Source: DATGEP01 sp035310125 (GTDB taxonomy: Bacteria > Chloroflexota > Ktedonobacteria > Ktedonobacterales > JADMIN01). From it: a stretch of DNA of 64,000 bases. The DNA lies in assembly GCA_035310125.1 (NCBI GenBank), contig DATGEP010000062.1, forward strand, positions 1 through 64,000, in the 5' to 3' direction. Within the stretch, counting starts at the first letter, position 1; each line of letters begins with the position of its first letter. Made by a program: the position numbers and the translations under genes. Shown one piece after another: positions 42,049 to 50,810 of this stretch. The notes beneath the pieces were generated by a model, which had not been told where the DNA came from, did not search any database, and saw only the letters and a program-made list of their open reading frames with translations.

Positions 42049-42693
42049 CTATACCTCAGGGCGGCGCGGATCTACACGGCTGTGCTCCGCGCACATAATG
42101 GCCTTCAGCTGTTCGACGGCTTCGGGGAGCCGTCCTTGACGGTTGACGATGAGGTAGTCGTACTTTGGCAGCTCTGCCATCTCCCGCTCGGCGTTGAGCA
42201 GACGCAGCGCCCGTTGTTCGGGTGTATCCAGGCCGCGCAAGTTCACTCGCTCGACGAGCTCATCCAGGGATTCCGGCGCGAGAAACACGAAGACAGCGCC
42301 ATGCGCCCGCTCGCGAATCTTCTGCGCGCCCTGCGGATCAATCGTCATGATCACGTCGGTGCCGGTAGCCAGTTGCTCGCGCACGGGACCCGCTGGCGTA
42401 CCATACCAGTTGCCATGCACCTCGGCGTGTTCCAGGAGCTCGCCCTGCTCCACCATGTGCCGGAACTGTTGGATCGTGCGGAAATGATAGTGAACGCCGT
42501 CAATCTCACCGGCGCGCGGGCGGCGCGTTGTTACCGTCACAAGAATGTAGCCATTCCATCGCTGCTCGACGAGCGCCTTCGTGATGGTTGTCTTACCCAC
42601 TCCGGATGGTCCGGAGAGCACGAGCAAGAGCGGGCAGCGCTCCGGCTGCACCTGAAGAGACCGAAGTGGACCAGACATACCGCGCTCGCTCAT
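42049..42693 (-). CDS. gmk: Guanylate kinase
   Basis: 214 residues (ATG at 42693 or 42678). The P-loop is LLVLSGPSGVGKTT. The GMP-binding region has TVTTRRPRAGEIDGVHYHF, with EHAEVHGNWYGTP following. The lid and C-terminus include IDPQGAQKIRER, FVFLAPESLDEL and YDYLIVN. It phosphorylates GMP to GDP. It diverges from rqcH across about 100 bp, an arrangement seen in several phyla for fbpA/rqcH-like genes. Confidence 0.95.
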   Translation of the reverse strand: MSERGMSGPLRSLQVQPERCPLLLVLSGPSGVGKTTITKALVEQRWNGYILVTVTTRRPRAGEIDGVHYHFRTIQQFRHMVEQGELLEHAEVHGNWYGTPAGPVREQLATGTDVIMTIDPQGAQKIRERAHGAVFVFLAPESLDELVERVNLRGLDTPEQRALRLLNAEREMAELPKYDYLIVNRQGRLPEAVEQLKAIMCAEHSRVDPRRPEV

Positions 42694-42797
42694 TGCTGAA
42701 GTTCCTCGCTCCTCTGCCGCGCCACGCGAACGCCGCGCGCTGGCATGCTATACTGAGTTGCCGCGGCAACGCGGACGCTACAAAGGATAATGATACC

Positions 42798-44747
42798 ATG
42801 CAACTGGATGCTTTGACCTTAGCGGCGCTGGCGGGCGAGCTGCAACAGACGGTGCTCGGCGCGCGCGTGGACGATGTCATCCAGCCAACGCCGCATGCTG
42901 TGGCAATTCAGACGTATGGTGGCGGAAAGAACCGCTGGCTGATCGTCTCCGCCAGCGCACAGCTTGCCCGCATCCATTTTGTCGAGCGCAAACCGCGGAA
43001 GCTGGTGATGGAGCCGCCCGCTTTCGTCATGCTGCTGCGCAAGCATCTTGAGGGCTGCCGTGTCGTCGCATTCCGGCAGCCACCGTGGGAGCGCCTGCTG
43101 GAGATTGGCTTCGCACATGGCAAAACCGGCCACGGCCTCGGCCTCGACCCATCTTCCCTAGAGAGCAGTGAGCGTGCGACGACGCAAAGCCCGCAGGTGT
43201 GGCTTGTCGCGGAACTCATGGGCGGGCTGAGCAATCTCATTCTCCATGATGATGCAGGGAAGATTCTCGGCGCTTTGCGCACCGTCAGCGGCACGGTCAA
43301 TCACTATCGCGCCATCGTCCCGAACGTGCCGTACCGCTATCCACCAGCGCAGACGCGGCTCTTGAACGGCGAGATGGTGCCGCGCCTTTCGGGAATAGCC
43401 GTCACTGCGGACGATCTGCGATCCGCCGCGCGAGAAACGCTTGCCGCGCCACCATCCACCAACAAGCGCGGACGAAAACCGCAGTTGCCGGCGCTCGCCG
43501 GATTTCTCGCGGGCGCGGTGCTCGGCTTCAGTCGCGACCTGGGAGCAGAGGTAGCATATCGCGCGCTCGGCGTAGCGGATGTGCCCCTTACCGATGCGTT
43601 GGACTGGGAGACCGTGGCGCGGCATGTCCGCGAGCTCGCCGCGCTGGCTGAGTCGCACATGTGGCAGCCCACGCTCGTGTTCGCGGAAGACTCGGTGCGA
43701 CCGTCGAGCTATTCCGTATATGCGCCGGAGCATTTCCCGGACGCACGAGTAGCGCCGGCGGCAAGCGTCAACGAGATGCTTGCGGCATATTACGAGGACA
43801 TCGAATGGCTCACTGCGGTGGATACCGCGAAACGCGACTTGCGCCACCTGTTGGAGACACAGCGTGATCGCTGCCTGCGGAAACGCGAGACGCTACGCGA
43901 GGAGCTGCGCGCGCTGGATGAGGCGCAACGGCTGCGGCTCGAAGCGGATGTGCTGCTGGCGTTCCAGATGGAGATACCAGCGCATATCAAGAGCTACACG
44001 CTTCCTAACCCGTTCGCGGCGGCAGATGGCGTAGCAGGCGACATGCTTACCCTTACCCTCGACCCGCGTTATACGGCGGTGGAAAATGCCAATCGGCGGT
44101 ACGCAAAGTATCACAAGCTCCAGCGAGCGGCAGGCATGATCCCGCCGCAGGTGGAGGCCAACGAGCTTGACCTGGCGCGTGTGGAGCAGCTACGCACGGA
44201 TCTCGCGCTGGCGGAAACACCGCCGGAGATTGCGCTGGTGCGGGCAGAGGTTGCCGACGCAGGCTATCTGCGCGGGGCGGGAGCGCGCGAGCGGGCGCAG
44301 AAACCCGGCAAACCCGGCAAGCAAGGCAAGCAGATGAAAGGCGGGAAGAACGCGAAAGGCGCCCAGCCTGCGAAGCGCGGGTTGGAAGGTGGCGCGCCGC
44401 TGCGTATCCAATCGGTGGATGGCTTCCCGGTGCTGGCTGGTAAGAATAGCCGGCAAAACGAGGCGGTGACCTTTGGCGAGGCGAGCGCGAACGACCTGTG
44501 GCTGCACGCACGCGGCGTTCCCGGCGCGCATGTCATCGTGAAATCCGGCGGGCGAACAGTGCCGGAGACGACCCTGCGGCAGGCGGCGGCTCTGGCGGCG
44601 TACTTGAGCCAGGCCCGCGAGGCAGGTACGGTCCCGGTGGACTACACGCAGCAGCGTTACGTGCGCCACATGAAAGGCGGAGGGCCGGGAATGGTGGTTT
44701 ACGAGGGCGAGCGCACCCTGTATGTGACGCCCGCGAGTGCAGGATAG
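42798..44747 (+). CDS. rqcH: Ribosome quality control protein RqcH (NFACT family)
   Basis: 649 residues from the ATG at 42798. The NFACT-N domain opens QLDALTLAALAGELQQTVLGARVDDVIQP. The middle has the helix-hairpin-helix and coiled coil (TAKRDLRHLLETQRDRCLRKRETLREEL). A basic, Gly/Lys-rich linker (about 505-525) precedes NFACT-R (VDGFPVLAGKNSRQNEAVTF, then ANDLWLHARGVPGAHVIVK). It binds stalled 50S subunits and drives C-terminal Ala tailing of nascent chains. Confidence 0.92.
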   Translation: MQLDALTLAALAGELQQTVLGARVDDVIQPTPHAVAIQTYGGGKNRWLIVSASAQLARIHFVERKPRKLVMEPPAFVMLLRKHLEGCRVVAFRQPPWERLLEIGFAHGKTGHGLGLDPSSLESSERATTQSPQVWLVAELMGGLSNLILHDDAGKILGALRTVSGTVNHYRAIVPNVPYRYPPAQTRLLNGEMVPRLSGIAVTADDLRSAARETLAAPPSTNKRGRKPQLPALAGFLAGAVLGFSRDLGAEVAYRALGVADVPLTDALDWETVARHVRELAALAESHMWQPTLVFAEDSVRPSSYSVYAPEHFPDARVAPAASVNEMLAAYYEDIEWLTAVDTAKRDLRHLLETQRDRCLRKRETLREELRALDEAQRLRLEADVLLAFQMEIPAHIKSYTLPNPFAAADGVAGDMLTLTLDPRYTAVENANRRYAKYHKLQRAAGMIPPQVEANELDLARVEQLRTDLALAETPPEIALVRAEVADAGYLRGAGARERAQKPGKPGKQGKQMKGGKNAKGAQPAKRGLEGGAPLRIQSVDGFPVLAGKNSRQNEAVTFGEASANDLWLHARGVPGAHVIVKSGGRTVPETTLRQAAALAAYLSQAREAGTVPVDYTQQRYVRHMKGGGPGMVVYEGERTLYVTPASAG

Positions 44748-44812
44748 CGCACTGCCGTTTGCCGCGCTGGATCGAGGAGTTGGAATAGCTACAAGCGGAA
44801 AGGCGAAACGGT

Positions 44813-45256
44813 GTGACGCGGTATTTCGAGGATTTTGTGGTAGGCGATACATTCGAGCTGGGCGACACGACAATGACTCGCGAAAGCATGCTCGCGTTCG
44901 CGACCCAGTACGACCCACAGCCGTTCCATGTGGATGAGGAAAAGGCGCGCGACTCGGTCTTTGGCGGGCTGATCGCGAGCGGATGGCAGACCGCGGCGCT
45001 CTTCATGCGGCTCGTCGTAGACAATCTCTTGTGCGACACGCTGAGCATGGGGTCGCCAGGGCTGGACGAGATTCGCTGGCTCAAGCCGGTGCGCCCTGGA
45101 GATACGCTGCGGGCGCGCTTCACCGTGCTGGATACGATTCCCTCTACTCGCAAGTCAGATCGCGGTACGGTGCGCTCGCTGGGCGAGATGCTCAACCAGC
45201 GGGACGAAGTGGTGATGACCCTGAAGGGGCTACATATCCTGGGACGGCGCTCATAA
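44813..45256 (+). CDS. MaoC-like dehydratase
   Basis: 147 residues from a GTG. A hot-dog fold: RYFEDFVVGDTFELGDTTMT, then AFATQYDPQPFHVDEEKARDSVFGGLIASGWQTAALF, which holds the hydratase motif (D-x4-H). It probably hydrates enoyl-CoA (R-specific) or acts on a related thioester. It follows rqcH on the same strand by 65 bp. Three more acyl-CoA-type genes occur at 56-61 kb. Confidence 0.87.
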   Translation: MTRYFEDFVVGDTFELGDTTMTRESMLAFATQYDPQPFHVDEEKARDSVFGGLIASGWQTAALFMRLVVDNLLCDTLSMGSPGLDEIRWLKPVRPGDTLRARFTVLDTIPSTRKSDRGTVRSLGEMLNQRDEVVMTLKGLHILGRRS

Positions 45257-45373
45257 AGGTGTTGCTGAGCTACGCGGGCACGCCAGCGCCGCCATTGCCT
45301 CCTGTTGCGGTACGTGCGTAGGGCTGCGCCGGAATGGACGGGCATCCGCTCACTGATCGCTCAGGAGACACAC

Positions 45374-46318
45374 CTACGAAGCCTCAAATGTAGCTTTGCA
45401 CCCGGCGCAGCAGAAATAGTAGGTTTGACCGGCTCGCTCGCTGCTGTAGCGCGCGGTCGCGATATCTACAGTCATGCCGCAAATCGGATCAATCGCCTCG
45501 GCTCGCGGCGCGTTCGGGGTCGCCACGTCCAGGCCGACGTGCTCGCGCCGTGCCTCCAGGAGCTCGGCCATCACGCTGAAGGCAATCTCTGCGGGCCGTA
45601 GCGCCGTGCCGGTCATGCCCTTGGGCCGTTTCAATCGCGCGATGCGATCTTCAGCGAGCCCTTGCTGGCGCAAAAAATCCTGGAGAGTCGTCAGCCGTTT
45701 CTGGCTGGCCACTACACCCACGTAGCTCGCGTTGGTGCCGAGGACGGCTTGGAGCGCCTCCTCGTCGTAGGCGTTCATGGTTGCCACCACGACATAGCAG
45801 TGCGCGGTAAGCTGCGGCGCGAGCGCGTCGAGGCTCGCCACCAGGCGGCTCGCGTCGGGGAACGACGCCATATCGGCGTCGGGATCACATGCCCACACAT
45901 CGAATTCCAGAAGGGTTCCCAGGCGCGCGAGCGCCCTGGCGGCTGGGGAAGCGCCAATGATAGCAAGCTCGATCCGAGGCAAAAACGGCTCCACAAAAAT
46001 CTGAAGCTCGCCCTGGCTGGCACAGAGCATCGGCACATCCACAATACCCATCGTCGTGACGGCCGCCGGCTGGGCATCCGGGCGCAGGACGACCAAACGG
46101 GATGTGCCGTTGGCCAGGGCTTCGAGGCCCTGCCGCACGATGGTGGGCTGCGCGCAGGAGCCGCCTACCCAGCCTTCCATCTTCCCGTCCTCCAGCACAA
46201 TCGCGCGCGCGCCAGGCGTGCCAGATGCTGGCAGTTTTGCCGCGACCACGGTAGCCAGGGCGAAAGGCCGGCGCGCCGCGCGCAGCCGTTGCACCTCGTC
46301 GAGAATGTCTCGCTCCAT
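45374..46318 (-). CDS. XdhC/CoxI-family maturation factor with C-terminal YHS domain
   Basis: 314 residues from the ATG at 46318 (GAAGG upstream). The N-terminal XdhC domain opens RDILDEVQRLRAARRPFALATVV and has WVGGSCAQPTIVRQGLEAL. The Rossmann-like C-terminal XdhC part has AIIGASPAARALARLGTLL and the VGVVASQKR motif. Residues about 272-313 form a YHS domain: DPICGMTVDIATARYSSERAG then YYFCCAGCKATFE, with three Cys likely binding metal. XdhC proteins insert sulfurated Mo cofactor into Mo hydroxylases. It lies last in the cox cluster. Confidence 0.9.
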   Translation of the reverse strand: MERDILDEVQRLRAARRPFALATVVAAKLPASGTPGARAIVLEDGKMEGWVGGSCAQPTIVRQGLEALANGTSRLVVLRPDAQPAAVTTMGIVDVPMLCASQGELQIFVEPFLPRIELAIIGASPAARALARLGTLLEFDVWACDPDADMASFPDASRLVASLDALAPQLTAHCYVVVATMNAYDEEALQAVLGTNASYVGVVASQKRLTTLQDFLRQQGLAEDRIARLKRPKGMTGTALRPAEIAFSVMAELLEARREHVGLDVATPNAPRAEAIDPICGMTVDIATARYSSERAGQTYYFCCAGCKATFEAS

Positions 46319-46501
46319 AGTCCCGCCTTCTCTCATAGCAAGCTTGTCCGTCTTCCGCTTCAGAGCAAGCTACGCTGCGGACGGAGCCTGCGTTTCGGCG
46401 GGAACCCTACCCTGTCCTCGCCTATTGCGAAGCCCATCAGGTGGAGCGGACGGGAATGTCCGCTCCACTTGGCAAGCCTCGCGACCCACAAGAAACCGTG
46501 T

Positions 46502-48847
46502 CTACATTTCCGCCACGCCGTGCTCTTCGAGGATCTTGTAGACCTTCCACGGCGTGAACGGAATATCAATGTGTGTGACACCCAGGTGGCTGAGCGCGTC
46601 CACGACAGCGTTCGCGATGGCTGGCGGCGCACCTACCGTTGCCGACTCGCCCACACCTTTGGCTCCGAACGGATGGTGAGGAGACGGCGTGGTGGTCTTG
46701 CCGGTTTCCCAGGCCGGCGTCTCCATTGCGGTCGGCAGCAAGTAATCCATCAAGGTTCCCTGCTGCATGTTGCCATTCTCATCGTACGTGATCTCTTCGA
46801 GCAGAGCGGGCGCCATGCCCATCGTGAGGCCGCCATGAATCTGCCCCTCAACGATCATGGGATTGATGATGTTGCCGCAGTCGTCCACGGCGACGAAGCG
46901 GCGGATTTTCACCGCGCCGGTGCCCCGGTCAATGTCCACCACGCAGATGTACGCGCCAAAGGGGAAAGTCAGGTTCGGAGGGTCGTAATAGTCCACCGCC
47001 TCCAGGCCGGCTTCCATCCCCTGCGGATGGTTGGTGTAGGCGGCGAAGGCCACCTGCGCCATGGTAACGGCGCGGCTGGGAGCGCCTTTCACCTGGAACT
47101 GGTAGTTCTCCCACTCCAGGTCGTCGGCGTCCACTTCGAGCAGGTGCGCGGCGATCTTTTTCGCCTTTTCGCGGATCTTGCGGGCGGCTACCGCGGTTGC
47201 CGCGCCGGCGGTAGGTGTGCTGCGGCTGGCATACGTGCCCAGGCCGTAGGGCGCTGTGTCAGTATCGCCGTGCTCAACAGTAATGTTATCTACCGGCAGG
47301 CCAAGCTCTTCGGCGACGATCTGCGCGAATGTCGTCTCGTGCCCCTGCCCCTGCGTCTGGACGCCGATGCGAACTATCGCTGAGCCGGTAGGATGAACGC
47401 GGATCTCGGCGCTATCGAACATCTTGATTCCCAGGATGTCGAAGGTGTTTGACGGGCCGGCGCCGACGATCTCCGTGAAGGTCGAGATGCCGATGCCCAT
47501 CAGCTCGCCACGGGCGCGCTTCTCGGCCTGCTCCCGCAGCAAGTCCGCATAGCCGATCTTCTCCATCGCCAGGCGCAATGCCGCCGGATAGTTGCCGCTA
47601 TCATACTCCCAGCCAGTTGGTGATTTGTAGGGGAACTTTTCCGGTGGGATGAAGTTTTTGAACCGTAGCTCCGCCGCGTCCATGTGGATCGTGTCCGCCA
47701 GCACGTCTACCATGCGCTCGATGGTATGCACCGCTTCTGTGACACGGAAGGAGCAGCGATAGGCGACACCACCCGGCGGCTTATTCGTAAAGACGCCATC
47801 TACCTCAACGTGCGCCGCGCCAAGCTCATACGAGCCGGTAATGACGCTGAAGAGGCCAGCGGGGAACTTCGAGGGGTTAGCCGCTGCGTCAAAGGCGCCG
47901 TGATCGGCGAGCGTCTTCACCCGCAGCGCCTGCATCGTGCCGTCGCGCGTTGCGGCCAGCTCAGCGGAGATGTGATAGTCGCGTGCGAAGCTATCGGCTT
48001 GCAGATTCTCCGAGCGATCCTCGATCCATTTGACGGGCAGCCCGGTCTGGATGGACGCGACCGAGGCGATGACATAGCCGGGATACACGGGTACCTTGCC
48101 GCCGAATCCACCTCCAATATCTGGCGAAATGATACGGATCTTGTGCTCCGGGATGCCACTGACCAGCGAGAAAACGGTGCGTATGGCGTGCGGCGCCTGC
48201 GTGGTCATGTAGACCGTCAGCTTGCCGCTGATCCTGTCGAAGGAAGCCACGCAACCGCAGGTCTCGATGGATGAGACGTGGATGCGCGGAATATAGAGGT
48301 CTTCTTTGACGACAACCTCTGCCTCCGCGAAAAGCTGATCGGTGCGTTCTTTGTCGCCTGCCTCCCAGTGCCAGATATGGTTGCTCTTCGTCTCGCGGTC
48401 GGGGCGGACCAGCGTCGCATCCGGAGCGAGCGCCTTTTTCGGGTCCACGACTGGCGGCAGCGGCTCATAGTCTACGTCCACCAGTGCCACGGCATCGGCG
48501 GCAGTGTAGCGGTCCTTTGCGAGTATCGCGACGACTTCCTGCGATTGGTAAACTACCCGCTCCACCGGCAGCACCATTTGCTTGTCACTCATCAGCGTTG
48601 GCATCCAGGCGAGTCCGGCGGCGTCCAGGTCTTTGCCGGTGATGGCGGCCAGCACACCGGGCAGCGCCAGCGCTTTGCTCGTATCAATGCGGTTGATTGT
48701 CGCGTGGGCATAGGGGCTGCGCACGATGGCCATGTAGATCATGCCGGGGAGCGAGATGTCGTCTATGTAATTGCCTTTGCCCCGGAGGAAGCGTGGATCC
48801 TCTTTGCGTTTGACACTGTGGCCCATGCCGTGTATCTCGGTTGCCAT
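46502..48847 (-). CDS. coxL: Aerobic carbon monoxide dehydrogenase large subunit, form I
   Basis: 781 residues with GGAGG before the ATG. The opening GHSVKRKEDPRFLRGKGNYIDDI is typical. The active-site loop near residue 360 reads VAYRCSFR, the AYxCSFR motif that marks genuine form I CoxL, where the Cys carries the Cu-S-Mo bridge. GGGFGGK, GQGHETTFAQIVAEELG and GVGESATVGAPPAIANAV are the molybdopterin-binding segments. It oxidises CO to CO2 with CoxM and CoxS and passes electrons to the quinone pool. Gene order is coxM-coxS-coxL. Confidence 0.95.
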   Translation of the reverse strand: MATEIHGMGHSVKRKEDPRFLRGKGNYIDDISLPGMIYMAIVRSPYAHATINRIDTSKALALPGVLAAITGKDLDAAGLAWMPTLMSDKQMVLPVERVVYQSQEVVAILAKDRYTAADAVALVDVDYEPLPPVVDPKKALAPDATLVRPDRETKSNHIWHWEAGDKERTDQLFAEAEVVVKEDLYIPRIHVSSIETCGCVASFDRISGKLTVYMTTQAPHAIRTVFSLVSGIPEHKIRIISPDIGGGFGGKVPVYPGYVIASVASIQTGLPVKWIEDRSENLQADSFARDYHISAELAATRDGTMQALRVKTLADHGAFDAAANPSKFPAGLFSVITGSYELGAAHVEVDGVFTNKPPGGVAYRCSFRVTEAVHTIERMVDVLADTIHMDAAELRFKNFIPPEKFPYKSPTGWEYDSGNYPAALRLAMEKIGYADLLREQAEKRARGELMGIGISTFTEIVGAGPSNTFDILGIKMFDSAEIRVHPTGSAIVRIGVQTQGQGHETTFAQIVAEELGLPVDNITVEHGDTDTAPYGLGTYASRSTPTAGAATAVAARKIREKAKKIAAHLLEVDADDLEWENYQFQVKGAPSRAVTMAQVAFAAYTNHPQGMEAGLEAVDYYDPPNLTFPFGAYICVVDIDRGTGAVKIRRFVAVDDCGNIINPMIVEGQIHGGLTMGMAPALLEEITYDENGNMQQGTLMDYLLPTAMETPAWETGKTTTPSPHHPFGAKGVGESATVGAPPAIANAVVDALSHLGVTHIDIPFTPWKVYKILEEHGVAEM

Positions 48848-48853
48848 ACGCTA

Positions 48854-49363
48854 TCACACCTCCACCTTTGCTGGCTGCGCAGGCGCGGCTTGCGTCTCGC
48901 GCATTTTATTCGCCGCGAAGTCAATAGACTTTACGATGTTGACATAGCCGGTGCAGCGGCAGAGATTTCCGGAAATGGCGCGGCGTATCTCATCCTCTGT
49001 CGGGTTTGGATTATTGGCCAGCAGCGCCGTCGCTGTCATCATCATGCCAGGTGTGCAGAAGCCGCATTGCAGGCCGTGCTCTTGAAAAAAGCCCTCCTGT
49101 ACCGGGCTCAGCGCGCCGTTCTGTTCCAGTCCCTCCACGGTTTGAATCTGCGCGCCGTCCACCTGGACGGCGAAGAGCGTGCAGGACTTGGCGGGAACGC
49201 CATTGATCAGCACTGTGCAGGCGCCACAGCTTGTGGTGTCGCAGCCGATATGCGTGCCGGTCAGCCCAGCCACCTCACGGAGAAAATGCACCAGCAACAG
49301 GCGCGGCTCGATCTCCTCCGTACGCGGCTGGCCATTGATCGTCAGCGTGACTTTCTGGGTCAT
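48854..49363 (-). CDS. coxS: CO dehydrogenase small (2Fe-2S) subunit
   Basis: 169 residues. The N-terminal plant-type 2Fe-2S cluster is GTHIGCDTTSCGACTVLINGVPAKSC. The C-terminal cluster is LQCGFCTPGMMMTA with ISGNLCRCTGYVNIV. It moves electrons from the Mo site in CoxL to FAD in CoxM. The start overlaps the coxM stop by four bases, and coxL starts six bases after the stop, so translation is coupled. Confidence 0.96.
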   Translation of the reverse strand: MTQKVTLTINGQPRTEEIEPRLLLVHFLREVAGLTGTHIGCDTTSCGACTVLINGVPAKSCTLFAVQVDGAQIQTVEGLEQNGALSPVQEGFFQEHGLQCGFCTPGMMMTATALLANNPNPTEDEIRRAISGNLCRCTGYVNIVKSIDFAANKMRETQAAPAQPAKVEV

Positions 49364-50244
49364 GAGGCACTCCCTTTCAACGCGCGCTGGGCGGCTGTAC
49401 GCAGCGTTCGCGAAGTCAACGTGCGAACCATCGCCCGCTTGTACTCCGCGGGTCCGTGCAGGTCGGTCGCGGGTTGCGCCGCTGTCGCGGCGAGCCGCGC
49501 TGCTTCGCGGATAACCTCGTCATCCAGGCGCTTGCCCACTAGGAACTGTTCGGCCTCGACGGCCTGGATGGCTTTCGGGCCAACGTTGGTCAGGCCGATG
49601 CCGGCGCTGGTACAGATATCGCCGTCCAGCGTCACCTGCACCGCTACACCAGCAATCGCGTAATCGCCGACTTTGCGCTCGAGCTTGGTATAGGCGGATC
49701 CGCTATGCGCCGCTGGCATGGGCACGTGGATCTCCACCAGCACTTCATCGGGAGCCAAGGTCGTCTCGAAGGTGTCTACCAGAAACTCACCCATCGGAAT
49801 CGCGCGGCGCCCACGTGGACTTTCGGCCACCGCCTGTGCGCGCAGCGCCAGCATCGTCGCTGGATGGTCGTTGGCCGGGTCGGCATGCGCAACATTGCCA
49901 CCGACTGTGGCGAAATTGCGCACCAGCGGGTCCGCCACAACCGCGCTGGTGTCGTGGAGCGCCGGATAGCGCTGGCGAATGAGCGAAGACGTTTCCAGGC
50001 GGGATTCGCGCACCATCGCGCCGATGACGAGGGTACCGTTCTGCTCAAGCAGCATATCGAGGTGCGGCACCTTTTGCAGATCCACCACATAGGCAGGGCT
50101 GGCAAGACGAAACTTCATCAGCGGAATAAGACTCTGGCCACCGGCCAGAATCTTCGCCTCGCCTGGATATCGTTGGAGCAGGCCAATTGCCTCCGTCATT
50201 GTCGTTGGCGCGAAGTACTCGAATTTGTCTGGGATCACTGCCAT
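49360..50244 (-). CDS. coxM: CO dehydrogenase medium (FAD) subunit
   Basis: 294 residues from the ATG at 50244 (GAGGAG just upstream; in-frame starts to 50328 lack support). The two FAD motifs are ILAGGQSLIPLMKFR and ATVGGNVAHADPANDHPA. The C-terminal domain has TKLERKVGDYAIAGVAVQV, then GIGLTNVGPKAIQAVEAE. It is first in the cox operon. Confidence 0.95.
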   Translation of the reverse strand: MAVIPDKFEYFAPTTMTEAIGLLQRYPGEAKILAGGQSLIPLMKFRLASPAYVVDLQKVPHLDMLLEQNGTLVIGAMVRESRLETSSLIRQRYPALHDTSAVVADPLVRNFATVGGNVAHADPANDHPATMLALRAQAVAESPRGRRAIPMGEFLVDTFETTLAPDEVLVEIHVPMPAAHSGSAYTKLERKVGDYAIAGVAVQVTLDGDICTSAGIGLTNVGPKAIQAVEAEQFLVGKRLDDEVIREAARLAATAAQPATDLHGPAEYKRAMVRTLTSRTLRTAAQRALKGSAS

Positions 50245-50729
50245 ACTCCTCGTTACGATGAGAGCCGTCATCCATCGCCGCCGCGCGTCCACCAAGACGC
50301 CGCTACACATCGGAGCGTGAGACCCCAAGTGAGTGAGCAGAAGACTTGTTCACAAACAGGTTTGATGCGCACATTCCATTGTGCGGTCGCGCTTGTTGAT
50401 CCGTATATACCGCACGCCAGCATGCTCGCCACGCTTTTCCGCTGGCTGCCCACTCGGCTGGTTGTCCAGCGGCACGCTCATCCGCCGGAATAACAGGCTC
50501 CACTAAACGCGCTAAAAAAACGACCGTCTACGACGATCTATGTGGACTTACTCACAACACGTGTGAGCGGCCAGCGAAGACGGGGGTGGCGCTTGCCAGG
50601 TCAAAACAGCGTACCTGGGGCATCGCGGTCCTAAGACCATACGAGGGGCGCGAATGACCGCGCATACAAAACTCGGGATTAGTCTGGTCGAGGCGAGAAG
50701 GAATACGTTGACACTATTATACACGGAAA
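50245..50729. other. Region upstream of the cox operon
   Basis: About 485 bp without a supported gene. It holds the cox promoter on the minus strand. A short inverted repeat, CTCACA (50551-50556) with TGTGAG (50562-50567), is the only symmetric site seen and could be an operator. Confidence 0.4.
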
Positions 50730-50776
50730 GGCGGCGATTGGATGTACGCGTTCCCGTACATGCCCCAATCGCCGCC
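50730..50776 (-). terminator. Terminator of the Liv-type binding protein gene
   Basis: GGCGGCGATTGG (50730-50741) pairs with CCAATCGCCGCC (50765-50776). ATGTACG (50742-50748) pairs with CGTACAT (50755-50761), with a 3-nt bulge. It is a 19-bp composite stem, 35 bp after the stop at 50811. Confidence 0.75.
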
Positions 50777-50810
50777 GCGGGCAGCGCTACTGATGATTGA
50801 GTGGATGAGC

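Noticed and set aside
45662..47383. 573-codon open frame on the plus strand
   Set aside because: It lies antisense to coxL and the XdhC-YHS gene, both with full family motifs. It has no ribosome site and no protein-like motifs.
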